From assembly GCF_032118995.1 (NCBI RefSeq), contig NC_092662.1, positions 13,467,701-13,531,700 on the forward strand: a DNA stretch of 64,000 bases. Direction: 5' to 3'. The DNA is from Asterias amurensis (taxonomy: Eukaryota; Echinodermata; Asteroidea; Forcipulatida; Asteriidae). Of the stretch, positions 56,189-64,000 are shown piece by piece (the stretch's first letter is position 1; every line of letters begins with the position of its first letter). Under the pieces are notes generated by a model. The model saw nothing but the letters and a program-made list of their open reading frames with translations. It was not told the DNA's origin and ran no database searches. The position numbers were made by a program, and so were the translations under genes.

Positions 56189-57284
56189 ATGGCAAAAACA
56201 GCCATCTCGAGAAATGACAATTTGTTAAAAGCAAATGCAGAGATAAGCTGCTAAAACGGGACGAAAGTGTAAACACTAAACAGGGGCCAAAAACTAAAAA
56301 GGGCATGTTATATTCACATCTTTCTTTTTAGTTAGAACTTCCTTATTCACTCCTATCCTAATTATTTTGTTTATTTGTTTGGATTTGAAAAAAAATGAAA
56401 AAACCTTGGAAATGCATAGGAATAGAACCCAGAGAATGTTGAGGTTGGCCACCCTCTGTGCTGTGTCGTCTATAGACGCAGCGTATCGATACCGCGTGAT
56501 ACGTGCGTTTGGCAAAATTATCATCGCGTGAGACGTGTGTATGGCAAAATGGCAAGATGTCAGCGCACATAGACCGTTTCTAGTGTGTTCATTGGTCAAT
56601 GATGTTATCACTGTATGGCAAAATTGTATGGCAAAATATTTTGCCATGCACAGGTGAAGCGTAACAAAAATGGCGTTTGTGCGTTCATAAAAATTGTCTC
56701 ACAACGAAACCGCACGCACATTGAGACACTCTGGGTTCTATTTCCATGTGCCCTCACATAAAAAGCGCCCTCAGTTTACCAAGAAACAAATTACAATTAT
56801 ACTATTTTATTTTTTGGGGCATTGCCTTGCCTTTCTTTCCTTGCCTTGCTTTATCATTAATGCTTGTCATATTTTGTAATGTGAATTTAACATTTTAAAA
56901 CAAGTCATACTTTTGGTAGTTGTATTGAAATTTCTTAGCATGAACAAAAAATATGCATTTAAACATGAATACATTGCCTCTTCATTGAAAACGGAACTTT
57001 AAGTTCTAATCTAAGAATGTCTTATATTATAACCCTGTCCCTGCTGGGTGGTGTTCTAAAAAATAAAATAATACACTACCCCAATGTCCCGTGACAGTTG
57101 ACACCCCTTCTTGACTAATGCACAGCACCAATATACACAATTCTCATGGCCGGGATCGTAGCTCAAATGAGCACCTGTGTTAACCTCCCGAGTTCGATTT
57201 CATATAAAATAGGCCTAGTTAAGTAGTTTTTCGTGAATTATTGTGAACCTTTTTAAACAAATTATTTTGACCCAACATCCACAG
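56189..57284. other. presumed TTC16 intron 1, nothing recognised
   Basis: It contains a perfect 20-bp palindrome, ATGGCAAAATATTTTGCCAT, at 56,628-56,647, next to other GTATGGCAAAAT copies. Confidence 0.45.
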
Positions 57285-57299
57285 TGTGCCTTACTTCCG

Positions 57300-57314
57300 A
57301 TGATGCCGCCTTAG
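57300..57314 (+). promoter_or_regulatory. upstream ORF in the TTC16 leader
   Basis: ATGATGCCGCCTTAG ends 6 bp before the main ATG at 57,321, in the exon that starts at 57,285 (acceptor CCACAG). Confidence 0.5.
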
Positions 57315-57320
57315 TTAGTA

Positions 57321-60300
57321 ATGGATGAAGAAAGAGAAAACACATCAGGAGGCAAAGAAGAAGCAACTGAGATGGAGACTAGTCAAAATGTGACTGGGAT
57401 AGAGTCAGAGACTACCCCAGAAATGACTGGAAAAGAAACTAATCCAGAAGCTGCTCTGACTAACACTGACACTACACAAGATGAAACACTGGCATTAGCC
57501 TCATCAACCAGCCACAATAAAGACTCTAGTAAAGATTTAGTTACAGATTCTGATGTTAAAGAGGTTGAAGTTACAACATCTCCTTCCTTAGATTTGATTC
57601 CAACAAAAGACAGTAGCGGTAACATTCCGCCTCCAGAGAATGAAAAACAACAAAATATCCTTTCAGAGGAATTGAAAAGTACGAATCAAGATTCGTCAGC
57701 ATTAATAGCAAACAGCCCAGGGGAAGGCGGAGAAGATGAGAAAGCAGAAAGGGGTGAAACCAAACCGGATTCAGCCAGCAGCTCAAATGGAGAGTCAAAA
57801 CAACTCACTGAGATTTCTCCGCCCGATAGTAAAACAACCGTAGAATCGCTAAATGAAAAAGATGTAAAAACTTTGACGGTTACATCGAACGTTGAAGTGG
57901 ATGTCGTTGATGAGTCTATAGCCCTAAAGACTGAAGTTGAGAGTGTTCTATATGAAGCCCAGCATGTCTTGCCTGATGAAACAGCCCAAGAGCAGACTCC
58001 TGGGGAAGTTGCTGACACACCTCCAAGTAGCAACATCAATGCAGTCATGTCTCCAGAAGTCTCAGTCGCTGAGAACGAAGAGATGGTGAGAGAAGACAGC
58101 AACATATCCTCTAAAACAGAGCCTACCCCATCAGCACGAACAGACTCTACAGTATCAGTGGACCGAAGATACAGCAGTGTGAGCAACGCAAGACAGACAA
58201 ACAACACAACCCCAAGCAAACCGGGAACTCCCGAGACCGGTATATCGATCGCCACTAAGGGGGACCTTCCGTCCCGATTCACCACCCCGCATCCCCCAAG
58301 CCAACAGCTGCAGGAGAGACCGCTAACGCATGCCACCGTGAGCACGGAGTTTGGTTATGATGAGATGAAAGACTTCACCTCCCCTGATTATGAGTACACA
58401 CAGACGCCGTTGTATTCGGTCAGGGGAGACTCCGGTGTGAGGCAGGACCGGAAGACCTTCAGTAGGGGGGAAAGTGTCAAGAGTGTGACCTTTGCTGATG
58501 ACCTGACTGGAAGGATGAGTGCTAAGGAGTTGGGAGTAGAAGAAGAGGATGAGGGTACAAGTTCAGAAGAAGAGAGTGATACGGAGACTGCGCCAGAGAA
58601 AGGGACAGAAGCTGATGAAAAGTTGGCAATCAAAGATGTTGAAACAAAAGAAGTAAGTCAAATTCTTTATGGATAAAACTCTAACAGGATGAAATATGTA
58701 AAGATCAAGTGTACAAGTAGCCCCCCCCCCCCCTATGAAAAATGGATAACGTGTGTGCATTTAGGCCTATCGTTTTGGATTGTTGCATACAAAAGCTTAA
58801 AATCAACCAAAATGACAGAAAAGCGGTACCGCATTTGAACCTTTAGAACTATGGCATATTTTCACCATGCAAAGTTTCAAATCGTAATAATTCTTGTTTT
58901 TGTCCACTTCCTTGATTCATTTTTGTCTGGTTATGTCTGGTAATCTTTAACTCCATTCTTTATAACATCTTGTTCATGTATGATTCTACAGTGCAATTTA
59001 ATTCAACCTCTCGATTTCTAAACTGTATGCTCCTTACGTTCTTATTTGTAGGAAATAAACAACTAATCATAATAATAATATAATAATAATAATAATAATA
59101 ACAATAACAATAATAATAATGTTCTTTTTAATTTAAGCAACAAGGGGAAGACAAAGATGACCTTTTCCCTACAGCAGTCAGCGAGGAGAAGATTGAGGAG
59201 GCCAAACAGAAGAGGAAAGAGAGAGCAGAAGGTGACGCGGCTCGAAGAGAGAATCTTTTTGGAATTTTCGGTCAGCCTCGGCTCGACAAAAGACGGAGCA
59301 TGGAAGAGGTTGTGGGAAGCAAGGCCAGAGAACAGTAAGAAAATTATTCAAGTTTCACCCAGGGGTATAAATGGGTACCTGCGAGGGTAGAGGTTGATAT
59401 TGTGAATGAAAAGCTTTCGGAGCGCCACGGCAGCTCGGGGCTGTATACTCCCTAATGGGAGCTGAGAAAGATTAAAGGGATGTTTATTGGCCCAATGACC
59501 AGGGGACTAATGTACAGCGCATTGATACAGTTCATTGTGAAATGCGCTATATAAGAACTTGTTATTATTATTATTATTATTCTAAACCCTCCATATGTTG
59601 GTGCCTTCCTGAGGTTTCATGCATTTTCTGAAGCTTATTTGTAGATTGAATGTACAGTTTTAAAAGCTTAAGCCAAGGTCATTATAAAATGCAGTGTATT
59701 AAATATAAATTCAAAAAATAGTTTATGGCCTGACGTTTGAATTCAATATGAATTCAATCTTTTGACTGTGAGTGTGAAGTCTGTTAAGATTGCTTATAAT
59801 TAAAATTGACTAAGTGTTTTTAAAGCAGTATTACAACTTCTATGATGCATACATTTTTTGCTACATTGAGTTGAGATACAAGTATTACCCTCATAAATCA
59901 GCTTTTTATTAATAATAATATTAATAATAATAATGATAATATTAAATAATAAACTTTAATTTTGAAGCACACATTTCCAGTGCATGCTTCTGGCGCTTTA
60001 CAAATATACAAATAAATTAGAAAAAAGGTGATCCAAGCAATTTACAATACTATTCTTAAAAATTAAACTAGCAATAAGTAAAAAATAAGATAGACAAAAG
60101 GCGTCAGACAAAAGATAAATATGAAATTATATGTCCTGCATTCTCATCATATGCTCCGTTACATCTCCATCTAGCTTTGACAAAGGATGTGTCCTCTTAT
60201 CCAATCTGGAGAATAGTCAAGCCATAGTGTGCTTTGATAAAGCCATCAACCTCTGTCCTAAGGAAGTCAGATACTATCTAATGCGTGGTGAAGCCTACCT

Positions 60301-62817
60301 ACAGATGTGTGACTTTCAGTCGGCCATTTTGAATATGAAGAAGGCGTGCGTGTTGGACCCTAACAACGATGCTTTCTACATTCGTTTGGCATTTGTCTAC
60401 TATTTTCAGGTAAATTGGTGTTTCATTTCTTTTAGAAATAGGCAGTTGTTCAGTTGTGATTGTAAAGAAAACCAGAAAATTGTGTTTATAATCAGGCCTG
60501 ATGCTTTATTCTGGAGCTTGCCTCCATGCCCCTGGTCATTGCCTTGGTGCCCCTTGAAATGTTCCAATGTTTTCCTCATAGCAATGCCCTTTCCTAAGGA
60601 AAAACTGTTTTGCCCTTGAAAGAACAAAATACTTATCAGTCCAAGGAGATATTAAAAACGTATGGCTAGTCCTTAGTAAGGACGAGTAACTCGAGATAAG
60701 ACTAGTCTTAAAGGAACACGTTGCCTTGGATTGGTCGAGTTGGTCTTTGAAAAGCGTTTGTAACCGTTTTTTATAAAATGCATATGGGTAGAAAGATGTT
60801 GTAAAAGTAGAATACAATGATCCACACAAACATGCCTCAAAATTGCGTGGTTTTCCTTTTACCTTGTCGACTAACACGTCGGCCATTTATGGGGGTCAAA
60901 ATTTTGACTCCCATAAATGGCCGACCATGTTAGTTCGCACAGTAGAAGGAAAACCACGCAATTTCGAGGCAAACTTGTGTGGATCATTGTATTCTACTTT
61001 TAAAACATCTTTCCAACCATATGCATTTTATAAAAAAACGGTTACAAACGCTTTTGTTTTGACCAACTCGTCCGATCCAAGGCAACGTGTTCCTTTAACT
61101 CTTAGTGAAATCATAGGGTAAAGACAGATGTGAAATCCACCCCTGGAGATTTATCAAATGAATACAGCATGTCATGTCATGGCCGAGCCGTTTGGTGCAT
61201 TTGACTCAAGTTCTGGTTGCTGAGTCAATAGGGTGTGGGTTCGAATCCTGGTCATGACACTTGTGTCCTTGAGCAAGACTCTTAACTATAGTTTTTTCTC
61301 ATCAATCAGAGGTGAATAGGTACCTGTTAGGGTATAGATGGCTCCTGTGATTGATTTAGTGCTGAGTGCGCTATATACTTGGCAGCACAGGCTATATACT
61401 CGCCAGAAAACTGAAATGGTTTAAAGGCAGTGGATACTATTGGTAATTGTCAAAGACTAGTCTTCTCACTTGGTGTATCTCAACATATGCATAAAATAAT
61501 AAAAATGTGAAAATTTGAGCTCAGTCGGTCATCGAACTTGCGAGATAATAATGAAAGGAATAAAACACCCATGTCACATGAAGTTGTATGTGTTTAAATG
61601 GTTGATTTCGAGACCTCAAGTTCTAAATCTGAGGTCTCAAAATCAAATTCGTGGAAAATTACTTCTTTCTCGGAAACTATCGCACTTCAGGGGGAGCCGT
61701 TTCTCAAAATTTTGTGTACCATCAACCTCTCCCCATTACTCGTCACCAAGAAAGGTTTTATGCTAATAATTATTTTGAGTAATTACCATTAGTGTCCACT
61801 GCCTGTAAGCGCAATGACAATTCTTTGGAGTTGTGCTCTATATATAAAAGTCGATATAATAAATATTACCAATATTACCAATATATACATGTACCAAAAA
61901 CTATGGTCTGAAAGAATAGCACAGCTCTGTGAGAAGAAGTCAACAAAAAAATAAACTTGTTGATCATAATGTGTAAATGTTTAATTTCCGCTTTACAGGG
62001 GCAGACATTATTTGACCAGTGTCTGTTTGCAGAGGCACTGGAATCTTTCTCAAGGGCCTCAGAGATGAGACCAGAGGTGATTGGTTACCATACAAGAAGG
62101 TAAGTAACAAAACCTGCCGTATGTAAAAGTGGGAACCAGCTAGTTTAGTCCGGTTTTGACCAGATTAAACCGGTTTGGTCCAATTCACGAAAGTTTCTTG
62201 TTAGTTTATTTGTTTTTGTTGTAACAAACTAAATAAAACGGCCATTAATCAGTATTTATTAGATTGTTATTGTTTGTGTACAAAGTTAAACTATACAGAT
62301 ATGTAAAGTAACTGTTGCATAAGTGACCTTAAAAACCCCCAAAATATTATATACAAAAATCAGCGCTGGACGTTATCTTGATAATATTGTCATGATCCGA
62401 TATTGAAGACAATACTGATGATTGTTTTGAAAATATCAAGATAGCGTGACAACAGCAACATCGTTTTTGTAGATGATATCGCCTGTTTGCTGAAAAATAA
62501 TCATTAGACCACCTTCATTACAGTCTTTAAAATCGTCTGCACAGGGTTTCTAAATAGCGTTAGCCATTAATTGGCGACATGCTCAAATTAGCAGAAAACA
62601 CCCGTTTTATTTTGGTTTGGGTGCTGCGAAACCGATACTTTATAATCCTTGCTTGGGAATTTGTTTTCCTATTTGTTCTTCTAACAGTGTGGCATGTTTA
62701 GCAGCCCTGCAAAGGCATGGAGAGTGCTTAGCCTTGGTGAACAAGCGACTAGAAGTCGAGCAGCATAATCCTGACTTGTATATCATGCGGGCTCGTCTGC
62801 ATGAACTCTTCAGAAAT
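57321..62817 (+). CDS. TTC16: tetratricopeptide repeat protein 16 (TTC16), 5' part, five coding exons
   Basis: The coding exons are 57,321-58,652; 59,138-59,334; 60,175-60,409; 61,999-62,099; and 62,688-62,817. All are GT-AG with matching phases, giving 665 residues to the last donor; the rest lies beyond the window. Residues 1-444 (one exon) are an acidic Ser/Thr/Glu-rich leader that human TTC16 lacks as far as I recall. ENLFGIFGQPRLDKRRS (about 485-500) corresponds to the human segment before the repeats (ILQHIFG). TPR units follow: FDKGCVLLSNLENSQAIVCF; YYLMRGEAYLQMCDFQSAIL; FQGQTLFDQCLFAEALESFS; VACLAALQRHGECLALVNKR; DLYIMRARLHELF. They match human TTC16 motifs such as RAEAYLQLCDF, GQCLFEQCAF-DAL and DVYIFRARLY. 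TPRs bind proteins; TTC16 is linked to testis and motile cilia. The ATG is the first in frame after an upstream stop. Confidence 0.9.
58719..58733. repeat. cytosine run in TTC16 intron
   Basis: About 15 C in a row, 67 bp after the exon 1 donor. Confidence 0.8.
59065..59120. repeat. AAT microsatellite before TTC16 coding exon 2
   Basis: ATAATAATAATA-type repeats lie just upstream of the acceptor at 59,137. The repeat sits in the branch-point region, so length changes could affect splicing. Confidence 0.85.
59350..59585 (+). repeat. S2-type SINE body with ATT tail
   Basis: TTTCACCCAGGGGTATAAAT, GGGTACCTGCGAGGGTAGAG, GCGCCACGGCAGCTCGGGGC, then GCGCTATATAAGAACTTG and ATT repeats. The tRNA-like head is missing. 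The final TATATAAG-ACTTGTTATT end is shared with LINE tails. Confidence 0.65.
59900..60125 (-). repeat. LINE/SINE-type 3' end, minus orientation
   Basis: An ATAATAATA tract is followed by CATGCTTCTGGCGCTTTACA, the reverse of the usual GCGC...AAT-tail arrangement, and A-rich sequence up to the TTC16 exon 3 acceptor. Confidence 0.45.
60495..60615 (-). repeat. M-type interspersed repeat
   Basis: CAGGCCTGATGCTTTATTCT, CATGCCCCTGGTCATTGCCT, TGGTGCCCCTTGAAATG. Confidence 0.65.
60636..61145. repeat. I-type inverted repeat interrupted by D5
   Basis: CCAAGGAGATA...TGGCTAGTCCTTAG and ACTCGAGATAAGACTAGTC before D5, and ACTCTTAGTGAAATC...GTGAAATCCACCCC after it, together make the I repeat seen whole at 62,924-63,055. 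Confidence 0.75.
60712..61094. mobile_element. D-type TTAA snapback element (D5)
   Basis: TTAA lies at 60,708-60,711 and 61,095-61,098, with ends AGGAACACGTTGCCTTGGAT and ATCCAAGGCAACGTGTTCCT. The host repeat elsewhere reads GACTAGTC-CTAACTCTT, so the insertion used a TTAA variant of that site. Confidence 0.9.
61190..61424 (+). repeat. S2-type SINE, fullest copy
   Basis: The tRNA-like head (GTTGCTGAGTCAATAGG, box B GTGGGTTCGAATCCTGG) leads to ACACTTGTGTCCTTGAGCAA, GGTGAATAGGTACCTG, GTGCTGAGTGCGCTATATAC. Confidence 0.7.
61425..61804 (+). mobile_element. A-type TTAA element (A6)
   Basis: Left TTAA is at 61,421-61,424; ends AGGCAGTGGATACTATTGGT and ATTAGTGTCCACTGCCT. The right TTAA has become GTAA. 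Confidence 0.85.
62100..62687. other. TTC16 intron 4, inverted-repeat traces
   Basis: TATCTTGATAATATTGTCAT and ATATCAAGATAGCGTGACA at 62,374-62,452 face each other loosely; GGTTTTGACCAG/TTAAACCGGTTTGG occur near 62,150. Nothing firm. Confidence 0.4.
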
Positions 62818-62923
62818 GTAAGTCCAAAATGCTCAAATTGTATTTACTTCTTCTAAAGGGCTAAAAGTTTGAGGGGGGGGGGATCCACACGCCTGCAGAA
62901 CTAAGATTTTATTTACAAGACCA

Positions 62924-63055
62924 GGGGTCGATTTCACAAAGAGTTAGGACTAGTCCGAGGAGATATACAAATTGTATGGATAGTTCTAAGTTAGGGCGAG
63001 TAACTGGTTTTAACTCGAGATAAGACTAGTCCTAACTCTTTGTGAAACCCACCCC
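62924..63055. repeat. I-type inverted repeat, intact copy
   Basis: GGGGTCGATTTCACAAAGAG and CTCTTTGTGAAACCCACCCC are the arms, with GACTAGTCC/GACTAGTCC and GAGTAACTGG-TTTTAACTC inside. Confidence 0.8.
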
Positions 63056-63589
63056 AGAATAAAAAAGAAAAGAGACTAGATTTAGAGTTCTAGTAGTACC
63101 GAGTTTTAAATCATCTAAACAAGAACAAGACAATGAGAGAAGATTTATTTCTTCTGTTTTGCGGGTGATGCTAGCAGGATTGAAAGATGTTTGTGTGACT
63201 CAAACTCAACATTTGAACGTCTTTCAATTTTGAGACAAAGATGTTGAACTGAAAAAAACCCAAGACCGTCCGATGTATTATGCTTTGTAATGCAGAGCAT
63301 TTGGTTGGCTCCAGTTTGCCTGGAAAATTTGTAACGATAATTGGTTCTTATAGTGCGCTTATCCTAACAGCTATACCATGGTGCTTTACAACATTATCCC
63401 TATTTATCGGGCTCACTTTCAGACCATTCCTCTATGTTTCTCCATTCCATGGTGAGCATAAGCTGCTTAAATGAGCACTAATCGGTTAATCCAACAACAA
63501 AAACTGTCTCAGCCCTCTCAAGCTCCCATTTATACTCCTTGGTGAAGAGAAGCAATTATGGTTGGTTAACTTGTTAACTTGTTAACTGA
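63056..63589. other. downstream TTC16 intron, no exon seen
   Basis: No further TPR exon is recognisable before the end of the window, so the next exon must lie beyond position 64,000. Confidence 0.5.
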
Positions 63590-63870
63590 GTGGAGCTTTG
63601 AATGTAATCTTCATGTTCCACACTCATCGCTGTTTTTCAAACGCCAAGCCATCTCTTTGGAACAGCGTCCCATTTCAACTCAGAAAAGCAGATACTTGTT
63701 CCAAATCCAAAATTCATCTCAACACATATCTATTTCGGAAACAATAGCCTTCAAACTTTTGGTTGTCTTGTGTCATTGTGTATTAGCAGAGTTCTTGTTT
63801 TTTGTGCCAGGAGTGTCATCATTGACAGACTTGGCGCACTAAAAATGTTCATCATTATTATTTATAATAG
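63590..63870 (+). mobile_element. LINE 3' end (CR1/L2-like), decayed
   Basis: Frames around 63,640-63,750 encode FFKRQAISL followed, in another frame, by WNSVPFQLRKADTCSKSK and a NTYLFRKQ end. This is the LWNSLP...FK...LF pattern of LINE reverse-transcriptase tails, with one frame change. CATCATTATTATTTATAATA follows as a short tail. Confidence 0.6.
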
Positions 63871-64000
63871 ATGTTAAATTTGCAGTGGGTAAAGAATATT
63901 AATTTTGGTTTTTACCCATACACCGATGTGTGTTAGCACTGTATACTTAGTACTTTCCTGAGTCCTGTGCAAAAAAATATTACAGGCATGTAGATTTGAA
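63871..64000 (-). repeat. tRNA-derived SINE (S1 family), cut by the window end
   Basis: GGGTAAAGAATATTAATTTT, TTTTTACCCATACACCGATG, CACTGTATACTTAGTACTTT and CCTGAGTCCTGTGCAAAAAA match the S1 body. Confidence 0.65.

Noticed and set aside
57686-58345. 219-codon ORF on the minus strand
   Set aside because: Antisense of the TTC16 leader exon; Ser/Cys/Val-rich composition is what the acidic strand yields in reverse.
1-64000. Retroviral, LTR or Polinton-type copies
   Set aside because: I saw no paired long terminal repeats, gag, integrase, capsid or envelope-like reading frames in the window.

Overview
The window looks like nuclear DNA of a marine deuterostome, most likely an echinoderm and probably a sea star. 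Three lines of evidence point this way: spliced genes with vertebrate-like proteins and GT-AG introns, AT-rich introns and intergenic DNA, and a very dense population of short inverted-repeat elements whose TTAA-flanked families I associate with sea-star genomes from memory. The taxonomic call is inference. All three protein genes lie on the + strand, and two tRNA genes lie between the second and third.

Layout. Positions 1-18,400 hold no gene I can support; they are a bed of DNA transposons, SINE pieces, LINE 3' ends and a 23-bp minisatellite. Positions 18,432-31,651 carry a complete six-exon allograft inflammatory factor 1 (AIF1/Iba1) gene of 151 residues, with large repeat-filled introns and a 3' UTR that probably ends near 33.16 kb. 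Positions 37,692-49,588 carry a ten-exon gene for a 1,106-residue protein that I do not recognise; its phases agree at every junction. It has a long acidic C-terminal exon with a glutamate run and 33-residue tandem repeats, and a probable untranslated first exon near 36.0-36.18 kb. Two tRNA-Cys(GCA) genes lie at 53,960 and 55,097. Positions 57,321-62,817 carry the first five coding exons (665 residues) of a TTC16 orthologue, with a 444-residue acidic leader exon; its 3' end is outside the window. A likely untranslated first exon ends at 55,859.

Mobile DNA. At least five families (called A, B, C, D, J here) have termini reading AGG/AGC next to TTAA, as expected of Kolobok-like non-autonomous transposons. 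Several sit end to end sharing a single TTAA. Three elements have exact target duplications that fix their ends: two hAT-like elements (8 bp) and a pair of hAT5-like elements (5 bp). A PIF/Harbinger-like element has TAA duplications. Nested insertions give relative ages: G2 in a C-type element, D4 in a SINE, D5 in another inverted repeat, a LINE tail in D1.

Function. AIF1 is a Ca2+-binding, actin-bundling immune-cell protein. TTC16 is a TPR protein usually linked to motile cilia or testis. The central gene's role is unknown. Nothing in the sequence ties the three genes into one pathway.
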